Shown one piece after another: positions 1 to 9,660 of a stretch of DNA of 64,000 nt (the stretch's first letter is position 1; the number at the start of each line of letters is the position of its first letter). This DNA is from Siphonodentalium dalli (taxonomy: Eukaryota; Mollusca; Scaphopoda; Gadilida; Siphonodentaliidae), in assembly GCA_032622095.1 (NCBI GenBank), contig CP136061.1:82436324-82500323 (forward strand). Reading direction: 5' to 3'. The notes below the pieces were generated by a model. It did no database searches, was not told the DNA's origin, and was given only the letters and a program-made list of their open reading frames with translations. Made by a program: the position numbers and the translations under genes.

Positions 1-884
1 CTTTGTTTGATACCAAGCCTATGAAAAGTCTCTTTGGCAATTGTCCTTGAAAAAGGTGATCTTCAATTTTTGATCTGAGCCCTGTACCAATAGTGAATGT
101 TTTCACTTCAACTCTTCTAATCGGTATTTTCATATTTCTTTGTATTATTGTATGGTTCAAGTTATTTGCTACTACTGGCATTAGCGTAATTGTACGAACA
201 TTGAAAACTGCTGCTTCAATCACAAATTTTCCCTCGTCTTCACCAATTAAAGAACATTTTTTGACTCGCTATATTGAGACGAATTCTTATCTCAATTCCA
301 TTTGGTAAGTATTTTTCTTGTAGAAATATATCTGTGTGTAAACGACCACACAATTCTACTGTTTTGCTATCTGCTATGATTTTTTGGCGAGATTTCAATC
401 CATCATTACCACCAGCTTTATTGTTTTCGGTGAACTGTTTAGCGGTGTCTGGATACCACACTTCTAGTGCGGAAAGTTGATTTTCTTTACATGCAGCAGA
501 ATAAGCCAAGAGATTTTCCATGTAGGCTCGATAAGGATATGTATCTCCGCTCGCCGTTACAAGTTTGTTATTTAGGTAAATATCGTTACTACTGAACATG
601 CTATGGAAAAAGTTGTTAACATGCGCAATTTCAGTAGCATCAACCAAGTTTGTTCCATCTGCTTTTGTGATTTTGAATTTCAGGTACAAATATGATTGAT
701 TCACATCTGTCCATTTTTCAGTTTGAGGTGGAATTACAAATTCTATTGGTGCAGAATTATTCACAGAGCTAATCGGGTGATGTTCTATCCATTGTGATTC
801 CAACATCGTTGTCATTGTTGGTGGAACATCAGAAGCATATAACTCGGACTTGTTGCATTCGCATGATCCATTTTGCATCATCAT
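1..884 (-). pseudogene. Polinton major capsid protein (double jelly-roll), C-terminus off left edge
   Basis: The reading frame starts at 884 with three methionines and is open for 214 residues. It then shifts frame near 255-265 and continues to the window edge. Short landmarks are SQWIEHHPISS and IEFVIPPQTEKW near the start and LFQGQLPKRLFIGLV close to the left edge, where the family has a conserved LFQG motif. This pattern matches invertebrate proteins named after nematode F54H12.2, which are Polinton capsid proteins. The protein would form pseudo-hexameric capsomers. It starts 9 bp after the end of the small basic gene. The single frameshift makes it non-functional unless the assembly has an error there. 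Family assignment is by recognition, not by a search. Confidence 0.8.
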
Positions 885-892
885 GATTAATC

Positions 893-1265
893 AAATATAT
901 CGAGAGATCGTTTTGATTTCTTTACGGCTGTTCTAATGGACTTACTTCTAATTCGTTTGTGAGAAGAATGATTTTTCAAGGGTCGCGATGATCTATTTGT
1001 GCGTTTTGGTGTTAATATTTTGTTTATTGTTTCCCTTCCAAAATTTCAATGCTTCTTTACCTTGCTTCAAAAATACTTCTTTCGGACTTTTACCACGATG
1101 GATGATATCTTCGACTGCAGCAAGTCCGTGCTTGAATACTTGTTGTTTAGCAATCTGACCAATAGGTTTTAGAAACGGTACTACTGTTCTCATTGCACAT
1201 TTGAATAGTGAACCAATTCCATTTCCGTACTGTCTAGGTACGCCTCTATACACGGGAATCATCAT
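893..1265 (-). pseudogene. Small basic Polinton virion-type protein (pX-like)
   Basis: The frame starts at 1,265 (MMIPVYRGVPRQYGNGIGS) and gives 90 residues with a short hydrophobic, glycine-containing stretch followed by an amphipathic region ending in a basic tail. The annotated stop at 993 is probably caused by a frameshift around 1,000-1,020. A second frame continues with a very basic tail rich in RSK, ending at 893-895, nine bases before the capsid start. Small proteins with a YGxGIGS-type start and a basic tail lie next to the capsid gene in many Polintons and have been compared to adenovirus core peptides. That comparison is from memory. The exact function is unknown. Confidence 0.55.
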
Positions 1266-2106
1266 AAATACAAATTACTGCGGCGTCGGAAATGCAACTT
1301 TACCATAGACTTTCCACCAACAAACTGAACTGGTTTGCCAGTATCACCAGATATATACACATTTATGGTATCAAAGTTAGACTTTGATACTGGTACATAA
1401 TGTAAGTTTTTGAATTCATGCTTAATATGTTGACCATCATGTATTCGTTTACTCTCGAATGATGTCACTCATAATATTGGTGCTTCAACATCACTAACAA
1501 TTGTATAATCAGCAATGTCAGAATAAACAAACAATTGATTATGCTCCGCATTTAAATCAACTCAATATGGAAGTGTTATCGAAGGAGTAGCAAATGTAAT
1601 ACTCTCCGATTCTGTTCTGTAACCAAGTTTATCCAAAAGAGCTCTGGTGAGTACAAGGCCTACTTTGGTATAGCTTTGGTGTAGAAAATGTAATTCGTTG
1701 TTGTGCTTTGGAATATCCAAATTCGAATTCCAGTTCTGGAATCATTCTACTTACTGTACTATCAATTACACCTTGAATTGTATCTGTAAAATGTGTTGCA
1801 CCAGAATATTCTCCTGCTGGTATTTTTAATTCTATACCATTTTCTGGTTTTGAAATTACTATATCACTTATTGGTATCTTGTGCGGGTATTGTGAAATTC
1901 TTGGAACAGAAGATTTTTATTATACAGGCATCTCCAATAATGTTGTATGTTTCTGATGGTACAGTTAGTTCAACCATTGCAATTTCCCAAAGCTCTTTAT
2001 CAATATGTATGGTTTTGGGTAATTTCACTTTGAAACAACATTGTGAGTTGGCTGGGTAAAGTGACATTGAACTATCACTCATGAGAGTTATGTAGAATGA
2101 ATTCAT
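1262..2106 (-). pseudogene. Penton-like (minor capsid, single jelly-roll) protein, broken
   Basis: The N-terminal part (1,864-2,106) begins MNSFYITLMSDSSMSLYP and contains LPKTIHIDKELWEIAMVEL, a recurring start of Polinton penton-like proteins. The C-terminal part (1,262-1,468) contains VYISGDTGKPVQFVGGKSMV and ends LHFRRRSNLYL. Between them the coding signal switches frame and crosses several stops, so the gene is dead. The stop overlaps the start of the small basic gene by 4 bp. In intact elements this protein is thought to form the fivefold vertices. Recognition is by short motifs only. Confidence 0.65.
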
Positions 2107-2362
2107 TTTTTCTCTCAGTATTTTTCAATAATTTCAGTCCAGGTGATGGTAGAATATAACCTAGAGAACTACTTAGAAGAATAAGCCACAATTCTTTGTT
2201 TTCGCTCTGGATACAAATGTGTACAATAGATGTAATTATTATGATATAAATCATAATTATCTGCGTGAAGTAGGTGACTTGGTTCTTAGCAACTTTTTCA
2301 CCACAGAACTGAAATTGTGATGGTTCATCGAGATTAATTGAATCTGAATGATTTTGCAACAT
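2075..2362 (-). CDS. Small Polinton membrane protein with two predicted transmembrane helices
   Basis: An open frame of 95 residues starts at 2,362. Residues of about 33-53 (QIIMIYIIIITSIVHICI) and 60-74 (LWLILLSSSLGYILPSP) are hydrophobic enough for two membrane helices. They follow a short polar head containing FCGEKV. Membrane proteins with a LLSSxLGYxLPxP signature recur between integrase and penton genes in Polintons. They may sit in the membrane of the producing cell or of the particle. The 3' end overlaps the penton start by 32 bp. The tail after the second helix may have been altered by a frameshift. It is the only gene in this stretch that could still be read whole. Confidence 0.5.
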   Translation of the reverse strand: MLQNHSDSINLDEPSQFQFCGEKVAKNQVTYFTQIIMIYIIIITSIVHICIQSENKELWLILLSSSLGYILPSPGLKLLKNTERKNEFILHNSHE

Positions 2363-2380
2363 GGTAAATTCTGTTTTATA

Positions 2381-3440
2381 CTAAATTTGAAGCTGGGATC
2401 CAACTGTCAAACTTTTTTGGATATCCAAGCCAATGAACTTTAATTTCTGTTTTTGTTTTACCACCCACTCTTCTCGTTCTTCTATCAATAACTGATACAC
2501 CTTACTGTCTTTTATATGCTGGATTTCATGTTTGTAAAATGATCCATCAATCTCTTCACCATCAAGATCAGAAACTTTGTATGTTATTGGATTAGTTTTA
2601 CAAATTTTATAAACTTTGAAAATTTCACGTGTCCAGTTTGGTAAATAACCCTTTTCAAATGTTCTTTTGGTTTTGTTGATACGAACCAAGTCACCCACTT
2701 TCAGTGTAGATTTTCCTTTTTTATTCCCTGTTCCATATAGATTTTTGGAAATGTCAGCTTCAGTTTTCAAAGTAACTGCCGACGGTTTCGATTTTATGCT
2801 ACGGTGATAACTATTGTTGTAAGAATCGACTAGGGGCTGTAAAACATCAATATATCTTGAAGTTTTATTGTGTGAAATACTTCCACATACGACTTTTTAA
2901 AGTTCTTTGAAATCGTTCGACAATACTTGCTTTAGTCTCTGGATTCTCAGTTGTGAAGAAATGAATGCTTTCTGATCGCAGAAATTTCAAAAACTTTTCA
3001 GAACCTTTATCAGCTTGAAACGATTTTGGTTTACGTTTTGAAGATTTCAAAATTTTCCTGAATGATTCGATCAAAGTTTGTCCAGATTTATCGTGGATTG
3101 GCATTACCCACGCAAATTTTGAAAAAAACGTCTATCACACACAACAGATATTTGTAATTATCATTATGGTTTTTTCAAATTATGAAGATCAGCTCAATCT
3201 GCCTGCCATTGAATATCAATTCCAGCTACAACAGTCTTTCTACGTTGGAATTTTCGAATTATTGGTTTGTGTAAAGTATATGTCGACTGGCCTTGCAACC
3301 ATTTCTTCACATCTATGAGTTTTATTTTTTTATTTTGCTTTTTTGCTTCATCAAAAAAGCTTCTTTACACCGCCATAACTTCCAACTTTCTTTGGATTAT
3401 AGAAAATTGTAGATAACTGTTCATCTAGTATGGATCCCAT
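2381..3440 (-). pseudogene. Retroviral-type integrase (rve, DDE) of Polinton, broken
   Basis: The start is most likely the ATG at 3,440 (MGSILDEQLSTIFYNPKKVG). After 3,351 the frame shifts, and an in-frame stop follows the first catalytic motif (WQAD, near 3,200). The core (2,865-3,104) carries QADKGSE with the second acidic residue and KASIVERFQRTL with the glutamate of the DDE triad. Another shift leads to the C-terminal SH3-like part (2,381-2,770), with DLVRINKTK and YKVSDLDGE. The enzyme would join element ends to host DNA with a 6-bp target duplication. With at least three lesions it cannot act. Its start frame runs on from the gene upstream, which suggests the boundary between the two was also damaged. 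Confidence 0.85.
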
Positions 3441-4156
3441 TGTGTTTTTTTCTGTTTTAATACCCTTTGGTGTCAACCTATCTGCTATTTTAGTTTTTGA
3501 ATGTCTTGCCTTTATACCTTTCATTGGTGTGAATCGATGAGAATCAAATCGTTTTGGTTTCATGCTTTGTACCGGAGTTTCAAAATCATCATCTTTCAAA
3601 TGTTTTTTAATCCAAAGCCAACGGTTTCTGTTCCTACAAAATCTTGAGGTACATTAAGTTCGCTCAATCCTTGTGAAAAGGTTTGCCAACCTGTTGGTTC
3701 GAAACCTTTTCTTTGTCGTACAATATCATTGAGGAGATCAACAATATTTGATCCTCTAATAACTTTTTCACCATATGTTAATTGTCCATGTTCATCAAAC
3801 TTCATCTGTGGATGTTTTTGAAATCAGTTGTAAAAGTTGTCAGATTTTTTTCTCATCTTTAGCGGAATACTTTCTAGCACACCCCTATGATGATGATTAA
3901 ATGGTTGTTCTGTTTTCGGTGTTGAAATAGCTCTAACTGATTTTTGAGAAGTTTTCAATTTGTGCAAAGTTGTACCATATAATTGACCCTTCTCAGATTC
4001 GGACAAATTTTGATCAGAAACTGAATTCAAATCTCTGCTTAGTTTTGAAATATTCTTAATTTCAGGATTAGGTGGTAATTTCGGATTAGTTAGACTCATT
4101 CTCCATTTTTTAATGTCATCCGACATTTTGAAGGGAACAGCGACCATTTTCTTCAT
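3441..4156 (-). pseudogene. Conserved Polinton protein of unknown role (GSNIVDL / PTGW motif), frameshifted
   Basis: Three consecutive open pieces (3,824-4,156; 3,596-3,805; about 3,440-3,599) look like one gene. The first begins MKKMVAVPFKM and is charged and probably helical. The second holds VIRGSNIVDLLNDIVRQRK and FEPTGWQTFSQGLSELNVP, a signature I recall from many invertebrate Polintons. The third is basic (KPKRFDSHRFTPMKG). Each junction is a frameshift. The gene starts 3 bp downstream of the small basic protein at 4,159 and leads directly into integrase. Function is not known to me. Its position among capsid genes suggests a virion protein. Confidence 0.55.
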
Positions 4157-4158
4157 GT

Positions 4159-4458
4159 TTAGCCGCGAAGTATTACAGCGACTGCTTTACCAAGCAACGG
4201 TGCTAGCATAAGAAGTGGTAAAAAACCTCCTTTCTGGTTTAAAATTTGTTTTTTTTTTCGTTTCAAAGATGTTGATTTACTTGCAAGTTCTCTGAGATGT
4301 CTACACCTCGGACGAAGTTTGCGCTTCTGAGCTTCTGTTAGTTTTACATTGCCTTTTAAAATATTTTTACAGCATTCTGACATGCAATCAATCACTCTCT
4401 TTGGGGCATCTTTTATTATTTTCTTCCGAAAATGAGTTGGTGCCTGATTCATAGCCAT
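4159..4458 (-). CDS. Small basic Polinton protein with C-terminal GGFL-hydrophobic motif
   Basis: An intact 99-residue frame starts at 4,458. It has a basic helical first half, with cysteines in DCMSECCKNILKGNV, then TEAQKRKLRPRCRHLRELA, a lysine block (SLKRKKKQIL) and NQKGGFLPLLMLAPLLGKA near the end. The order of C-rich helix, basic helix, QKGGFL and hydrophobic tail is a recurrent Polinton small-protein layout. The GG before the hydrophobic tail resembles sites cut by adenovirus-type proteases, which is an inference. It ends 2 bp before the start of the next gene. Probably a core or membrane-lytic virion component. Confidence 0.55.
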   Translation of the reverse strand: MAMNQAPTHFRKKIIKDAPKRVIDCMSECCKNILKGNVKLTEAQKRKLRPRCRHLRELASKSTSLKRKKKQILNQKGGFLPLLMLAPLLGKAVAVILRG

Positions 4459-4538
4459 TACAAAACTACCATATTTTTAATCAGTGGAGTTTTTTTCGCC
4501 ATCTTTACTCTTCAGCAGTTGAATGTCAAATGACTGAA

Positions 4539-5074
4539 TTACTTTTTACTTTTACGTTTATTAAAATTACGATCAAATGCCATCAAAGCTAATTTCGATG
4601 GGTTTGAAAGATTCATTATTTTTGAATATCGTTGAACCAACATGGAATGTTCTGCTTCTTGAACTGATGGAATTGGTTGCGGACCATTATCGTTGAGTGG
4701 TTGAAATCTAGCAAATGTAGAATTTACTCTAGCTGGAGTAGCTCGCTTTGCAATTGTAGAATTTACTCTAACTGGAGTAGTTCGCTGTGCAATTGTAGAA
4801 TTTACTCTAGTAGCATCTACTCTATTTGATCTAACTCGTGCAATTGATTTATTTTCTTTTTGTCTGAGAAGACTTCTGATCAAACCTCCACCGAGAAATC
4901 CGCCTCCACCAGTTTTTAAAAGTATTTTCTTTTTTGAATTGATATGAGTTCTACTGTCAGCTATTTTCTTCAGCTCCTTTTTGTTCGTGTCTGCTTTGGA
5001 AGCTTTAAGTGATCATCAAGTATTAATTTAGCTATAGTCGAAAATAAGCTCAATACTGCTTTGTACGACTCCAT
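4539..5074 (-). pseudogene. Polinton small protein with glycine motif and threefold RVNST repeat, one frameshift
   Basis: A start at 5,074 (MESYKAVLSLFSTIAKLIL) gives a short frame that stops near 4,970. A second frame takes over through a basic stretch, KTGGGGFLGGG and the 114-residue open part ending at 4,539. That part holds three near-identical 12-15 residue units built on RVNSTIA(K/Q)R(A/T)TP. The tail (NKRKSKK) is basic. The GGGGFLGGG segment is similar in style to the GGFL motif of the neighbouring small gene, so both may be processed or membrane-active virion proteins. I do not recognise a named family. Confidence 0.45.
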
Positions 5075-5111
5075 GATTGGAAATGAAAATATTATGTTGA
5101 TACACTTATCT

Positions 5112-5813
5112 TTATACACATGAATAAATTACCGCACATCGGTCGTCATTTGTGAGCCAACGATGGAAAATATCAGTTCTAAGTCTCAACGATTTATCCG
5201 TTTTTGGGTGAAAATCGAGTAGTAAATAACCATGATTGGTTGAAGCTGCATCATCATATGCTTGCATTAAATGAGGTATTTGCATTTGAGAGGCAAGAAT
5301 TTTTGTTTGGCCTTTATCACGCACACTTTGAAATAATACCATGTAATGTGTATTCAAACTAAAAGTTCTACTTGCTTTAGATTTCTGAAACATGTTTTGG
5401 GTTATGTAAATAACAGACGTATTTCTGTGATGTCCTTTTCTTGTAAACCACAACATAATTTTTTCTTCATCTTTGTCACCTAACATGTCATCAAAAATGA
5501 CGAGGTGCGGAAAGTCTGTGTCATCGACAAGTTCATTGTCATCATCCGGTATTCCATTTATAAATTGAATATTGTGAAATTCTTGCATCTGACTATAGGT
5601 ATTTTGCCATTCTTTGTAACACCAAACGACTTTGTATGGAACAGGTTTGAACAAATCATCTTTATATTCAATTAATTTCTTAACAAAATCTATTTTACCA
5701 CAACCACTTGGCCCCGATATGAAAATGTTACAGGGATGTTTGAACAACAATGATTCGTCCATCTTTACCCTGAGACAGATCATGTAAGACTGATTAGGAT
5801 TGTTCGGAATCAA
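5112..5813 (-). CDS. A32/FtsK-HerA-type genome packaging ATPase
   Basis: An intact frame of 233 residues, a usual size for Polinton ATPases. The Walker A motif GPSGCGK is at residues 34-40 but is followed by I where T or S is normal. That is a missing key residue and may mark inactivation. Walker B, LVIFDDM, is at 104-110, and RKGHHRNTSVIYITQN further on matches the arginine-containing/sensor part of this family. The protein would pump DNA into preformed capsids. Its start overlaps the end of the F-box-like gene by 20 bp. A start at residue 18 (MDESLLFKHPC) is also possible. Identification is strong; function in this copy is doubtful. Confidence 0.85.
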   Translation of the reverse strand: MIPNNPNQSYMICLRVKMDESLLFKHPCNIFISGPSGCGKIDFVKKLIEYKDDLFKPVPYKVVWCYKEWQNTYSQMQEFHNIQFINGIPDDDNELVDDTDFPHLVIFDDMLGDKDEEKIMLWFTRKGHHRNTSVIYITQNMFQKSKASRTFSLNTHYMVLFQSVRDKGQTKILASQMQIPHLMQAYDDAASTNHGYLLLDFHPKTDKSLRLRTDIFHRWLTNDDRCAVIYSCV

Positions 5814-6353
5814 CCTTTTTTATTTTTAATGAAAAGTCACCATAACTCCAGATTATTTCAAATATCCATATGAGTTCATTATCTAAATCTGAAATAGGTC
5901 TAGTGGTTTTTAGAATATAATGCAAAGACACTTTTTCTTCAAATAACTTTTCAGCAGTGAAAATTGTACATGGTTCTCGGAGAATAATGTATCCATATAT
6001 TCTCGTCATCTCTTCGAATTTCAAAGTTTTTTCATTTGAGAATCCTGTCTTGATATTCAGCAAAACAAATAAAATTATTTTCAACTAATTCACGAATTTC
6101 GTTTATTTTGTTTTTAGGAGTACCATGAAATATCCAATAATCTGAAAACAGTTGATCAAATATATCCATTAAGAAATCTCTGCCCCTCAGAGAAATGTCC
6201 GTTCAGCAAAGTCTCGATTATAATTCTACTTTCCCTCAAAAACCAAGTTTGCTTAAGTTCTCGTTTGATTTCTTGATCCTTTTTTGTCATTTCGATCAAG
6301 TTATTATAAATTTTCAAAAGCATTTCTGCTGGTAACACATCAATTCCATCCAT
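5794..6353 (-). pseudogene. F-box-like accessory protein between PolB and ATPase, frameshifted
   Basis: The start is the ATG at 6,353, giving MDGIDVLPAEMLLKIYNNL. LPAEMLLKIYNNL fits the first helix of an F-box (LPxExxxxIxxxL). The start overlaps the PolB stop at 6,340 by 14 bp. The frame is open to 6,156, then shifts at least twice and continues as charged, aromatic-rich sequence to 5,794. F-box proteins recruit targets to SCF ubiquitin ligases, and several large DNA viruses carry them. Only the first helix is visible here, so the assignment is tentative. It could also be a small Polinton protein that resembles an F-box by chance. Confidence 0.35.
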
Positions 6354-8819
6354 AAGGAATTGTGTTGTATTCCCCCACAACAAGTCGTTTGGTGTACACA
6401 GATCGGAATGTTTTTGTTTGCTCTTCACTAATTACTTCTCGGTTCTTTGTGCGTTTAATTCTGCATGGATAGTTTATGACACGTTGAAAATTTGACCGGT
6501 CGTTAACACATTCAAACATTGAATGAAAATTTATTTGCTGTTTAGTTTTATAATCCAGAGGGATACCCTTGACCGTACATACATATTTTATGACACCATC
6601 TTTCATGTACTGATATCCATAATTTTTCGGTCCTAACCCGACAAAATTCATGATTTTAGCATCAGGATGTTCATCAGTCCATTTACCAAGGTATCTTCGG
6701 TTTTGATATTTTATTTTTCTGGATCGAAAATATACATACAACTATCGGTGTCGAAATACAGCACCCTTTCCTGGAGTTTTTCTAAAACTTTATACAACTC
6801 CAATCGTGCATATGTTGTGACAAATGATGCAACAGCTACATTGGCAGATGGATGTGGTTCTATAATATCGGTTTTATTTTCATAGCTGAATAATATGAAT
6901 TTATCCTGTTCAAAAATTTCAACTGCTTTGACGGTGATATTTTTATCAGTTAATAGTTCAAAATATCTGGATGGTTCTGAGATATATTCAGTTTTAGTAA
7001 GAATATTATTTTGTGCATTTTCCCCATATGCAATTTATCATTAATTTTGCGCACTGGCGGAGTCCTGGGTTTTTTCGATTTTTTCTTTTTCAAGTTTTAT
7101 ACCTTCAATCTCATAATAATCTTTGATGTATTTATCTTTATGTTCTTCACTTTTAACATAATTTGGATATCCACTTGCTTCTTGTTTAATTTTGAGGTAG
7201 TTATCAATGGAATCCCTGACCACTCAGTCCAATGCCAAACTTGATACACTTTTAGAATTTGTTAACCCAATTCTATTGCTTTGAATAATTCTACATGCGT
7301 CCAAACTTCAACTAAAGCATGCTGTTTGGTTTTATGACTACACTGTCCACTTTCATTTTCTGCACAAGTTTTACACAATGTATATATCATTTTGTTATTA
7401 CAGTGTATCGGTAGCACTGGAATGTTCAATTTATTTGGAGGTAATACTTTGCATTTAATGAGTCCTTTGTAGGATTTGATGTCTCCTATTTGTTCCTGAC
7501 TTAGAATTGCAGGATGACCAAGAGGGTACTCCTTATATTTATTCACACTAGGATACAAACTGCATATATCAATATATTTTATTTCCTGTTTAGATGTTGG
7601 TTCTATTTCATGACATAATTTTAGAGCATTAGTCCTGCCACCAAATAATGCTTCCCTTGGTTTAATTGGGTCTTGATGCAAATAGAATTGGTCCATAGTT
7701 TGTTTTAAATTTGTGTCTTCTTTACATCTATTGTCCAGGTCATGTTCCCAGATACATATTAATTTGCATCCCAAGCTTTTGATGTCAGTTTCCGTTTGTA
7801 TTGTTTTTTCATATAATTCAAAGGGACATATCTGACCCTCGAAACACATACACTTGTATGGACATAAATGATCACCTCTGTTGTTCGAACCAACATCACA
7901 GTGTTCACAGTAATAAGCACATCCAAGGAATCCTGTGACAGTTGTGATCACATCGTAGTGGTTGTCATTGAAATATAGATGGACAACTTTACTTTCTTTC
8001 CAATCTGGTGGTGATTGAAAAAGAAAGCCTTCGTCAGCAAAATTGATTATGTATTTTTATACCATACTCAGGATATAGTCGTTCCTGAATAATTTTGTAT
8101 TCCTCAACACCGCAACTGGTGTCGTGTGATAACACCACTTTATCCAACAATGACTTTGCAGCTTCCCGTTGTGGAGCTCTTGCTGATCTCGTAATCCGTT
8201 TCCATTGTTGCTTCCATTCAGCTGTATCTTTTTTTGTCAGCATTACACATACCAACAACGACAGCCCTTGCAAAACACATGTTATCTTCTGCGTTCTGAA
8301 TCAGAAGAATACTTTCTTTACTGTTTTCATTTGATTTTGTTCACCGAATGCTCCATAATGTATGGTATGTCTTGCGGTCCCTGTAGGCACATGCGTGACA
8401 GTGATGTCAAATGTCATCTGTCCGTCATGAATTTTGAATTTGTTGTTCGATTGTGCAACTTGTTCTATGTTGTCAGACAATAATTCACCCGTCAGGTCTT
8501 TTGCTTCAGTGAACGGGACGTGAATCCATAGATCTAGCCCTGGATGAAAGATGGAAATTCTCATTTGATCTTTTGGTCCTGCATCACACTCATCTTTCAA
8601 ACTGTTCACCAGATCTTTGAAAATTCTGTGAACAGTTTGAAATGGTTGATGAAATTCTTGAAATGTGACGTCGTATTTCTTTGATGCTGTTTTAAATTTC
8701 CTCGAGTATTTATCGGTCAGATTTTGTATAGTATAATATTTACAGTCATCATCCAGTCGCACTCTCTTTCTATTATCTCGTTCGCTTTCGCCAGCTGAAT
8801 ATGGCACAAGGCGCTTCAT
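6340..8819 (-). pseudogene. Protein-primed family B DNA polymerase (pPolB) of Polinton, multiply frameshifted
   Basis: Coding signal runs from the ATG at 8,819 to a stop at 6,340, about 826 codons. This is at the short end for Polinton PolB. It is spread over at least five frames, with breaks near 8,290, 8,040, 7,250 and 7,040 and around 6,740. Visible landmarks are a cysteine cluster (CAYYCEHC, HLCPYKCMCF) typical of this group at 7,840-7,930, the motif-A-like DICSLYPSV near 7,560, the motif-C catalytic DTDS near 6,750, and a C-terminal YTKRLVVGEYNTIPYG before the stop. The enzyme would start replication from a terminal protein. As it stands it is dead. Its start faces the zinc-knuckle gene across a palindromic promoter. 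Confidence 0.85.
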
Positions 8820-8820
8820 C

Positions 8821-8939
8821 GTGAAATGACGACGTGATGAAAAATCGAGTCACTTTTATGCTCTGACACGGACATGCGCAGTCATCGTCCGTGTCAGAGC
8901 ATAAAAGCGACGCGCTTTTTCATCACGTCGTCATTTCAC
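8821..8939. promoter_or_regulatory. Palindromic bidirectional promoter between PolB and zinc-knuckle gene
   Basis: Two 53-bp arms (8,821-8,873 and 8,887-8,939) are inverted copies with 3 mismatches around a 13-bp spacer. Each arm contains GCATAAAAG-type TATA sequence pointing outward, and TGACGACGTGATG (8,827-8,839 and, inverted, 8,921-8,933). The minus-strand PolB ATG is 2 bp beyond the left arm. The plus-strand ATG is 32 bp beyond the right arm. The symmetry gives both genes the same core promoter. It could also act as a cruciform or origin. Confidence 0.6.
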
Positions 8940-8970
8940 TGACGACTGAATAACGCACCGAACGCTCACA

Positions 8971-9555
8971 ATGGATCCAAGATTGCAGAGTAACAACATA
9001 CAACATTTACGAAAAATTGCATTAGAAGTTTTAAAGAATACAAAGTGGATACCACCATACGGTAACTGTTTTAGATGCAACTCGAGTTCACATTGGGCTT
9101 TTCAATGTGATGGCACTACGAAAAAGAAGATTGGTCAGATGAAAAAATCATCATTGACGCTGAGTGAATCTACTCCTAGGAAGTCTACTTGGACGCACAC
9201 ATCAGACAACGATGATCTCATACCATATGATGTTATGAACATTGATCAAACTGAGACATTAACTAATGAGATAGCGGATATGAAAGCTGAAAGTGGGGAA
9301 CAATGGAACTCAACCGGGATGTCAATTAACGAGATCACGGATGTGAAAACTGAGACTGGTGAATTATACGCCTCAACCGAGGTGTCAAATGATGAAATCA
9401 CTATTCTAAACACGGAGGATTCGCAGATGGAAGTGATAAATGCTGTAGCCAAAAGCCCTAACGATACTGAAATTAAGCAAACCACTTTGCCTAGCAGAAA
9501 GAGAAAAAGACGTTTATCGCAAAAATCTTCCAAGAAAGTTAAAAATAGTGAATAA
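8971..9555 (+). CDS. Zinc-knuckle (CCHC) nuclear-type protein of the Polinton
   Basis: An intact frame of 194 residues. A CCHC zinc knuckle of spacing C-x2-C-x4-H-x4-C lies at C33, C36, H41 and C46 (CFRCNSSSHWAFQC). The middle is acidic and repeats a unit of about 20 residues based on NEI(A/T)D(M/V)K(A/T)E(S/T)GE at least twice, with a third weaker copy. The end is a strong basic nuclear-localisation-like segment (RKRKRRLSQKSSKK). Zinc knuckles bind single-stranded nucleic acid, so a role in genome handling or transcription is plausible but inferred. Transcription would start from the palindromic promoter. An AATAAA poly(A) signal at 9,551 overlaps the stop codon. Unlike its neighbours to the right, it lacks a histone-type stem-loop. 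Confidence 0.7.
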   Translation: MDPRLQSNNIQHLRKIALEVLKNTKWIPPYGNCFRCNSSSHWAFQCDGTTKKKIGQMKKSSLTLSESTPRKSTWTHTSDNDDLIPYDVMNIDQTETLTNEIADMKAESGEQWNSTGMSINEITDVKTETGELYASTEVSNDEITILNTEDSQMEVINAVAKSPNDTEIKQTTLPSRKRKRRLSQKSSKKVKNSE

Positions 9556-9599
9556 AATATTATTTATTTTATTTATTTGTTACGTTTTTAACAATTTCA

Positions 9600-9641
9600 G
9601 AGCGTATCTTTTGAAAAATTTGGGTGGCACTGAAAAGGGCC
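9600..9641 (-). terminator. Histone-mRNA-type 3' stem-loop plus downstream element (copy 1)
   Basis: Read on the minus strand, GGCCCTTTTCAGTGCC (9,626-9,641) is followed by ACCCAAA and then AAAAGATACGCTCTG (9,600-9,613). The stem is six pairs with a TTTC loop, as in metazoan replication-dependent histone mRNAs. There is one mismatch in the stem. It starts 20 bp after the stop of the gene ending at 9,661. Confidence 0.75.
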
Positions 9642-9660
9642 GTTTAAATTGTTTGCCAAG

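Noticed and set aside
93-480. Plus-strand frames inside the capsid region
   Set aside because: They are antisense to the recognisable capsid gene.
1-8819. Adenovirus-type maturation protease gene
   Set aside because: I looked for its usual signature among the Polinton frames and did not see it. It may lie beyond the left edge.
8971-9555. Retroviral gag identity for the zinc-knuckle gene
   Set aside because: A single CCHC knuckle at the N-terminus, an acidic repeat middle and an NLS end do not follow gag order. Position and promoter tie it to the Polinton.
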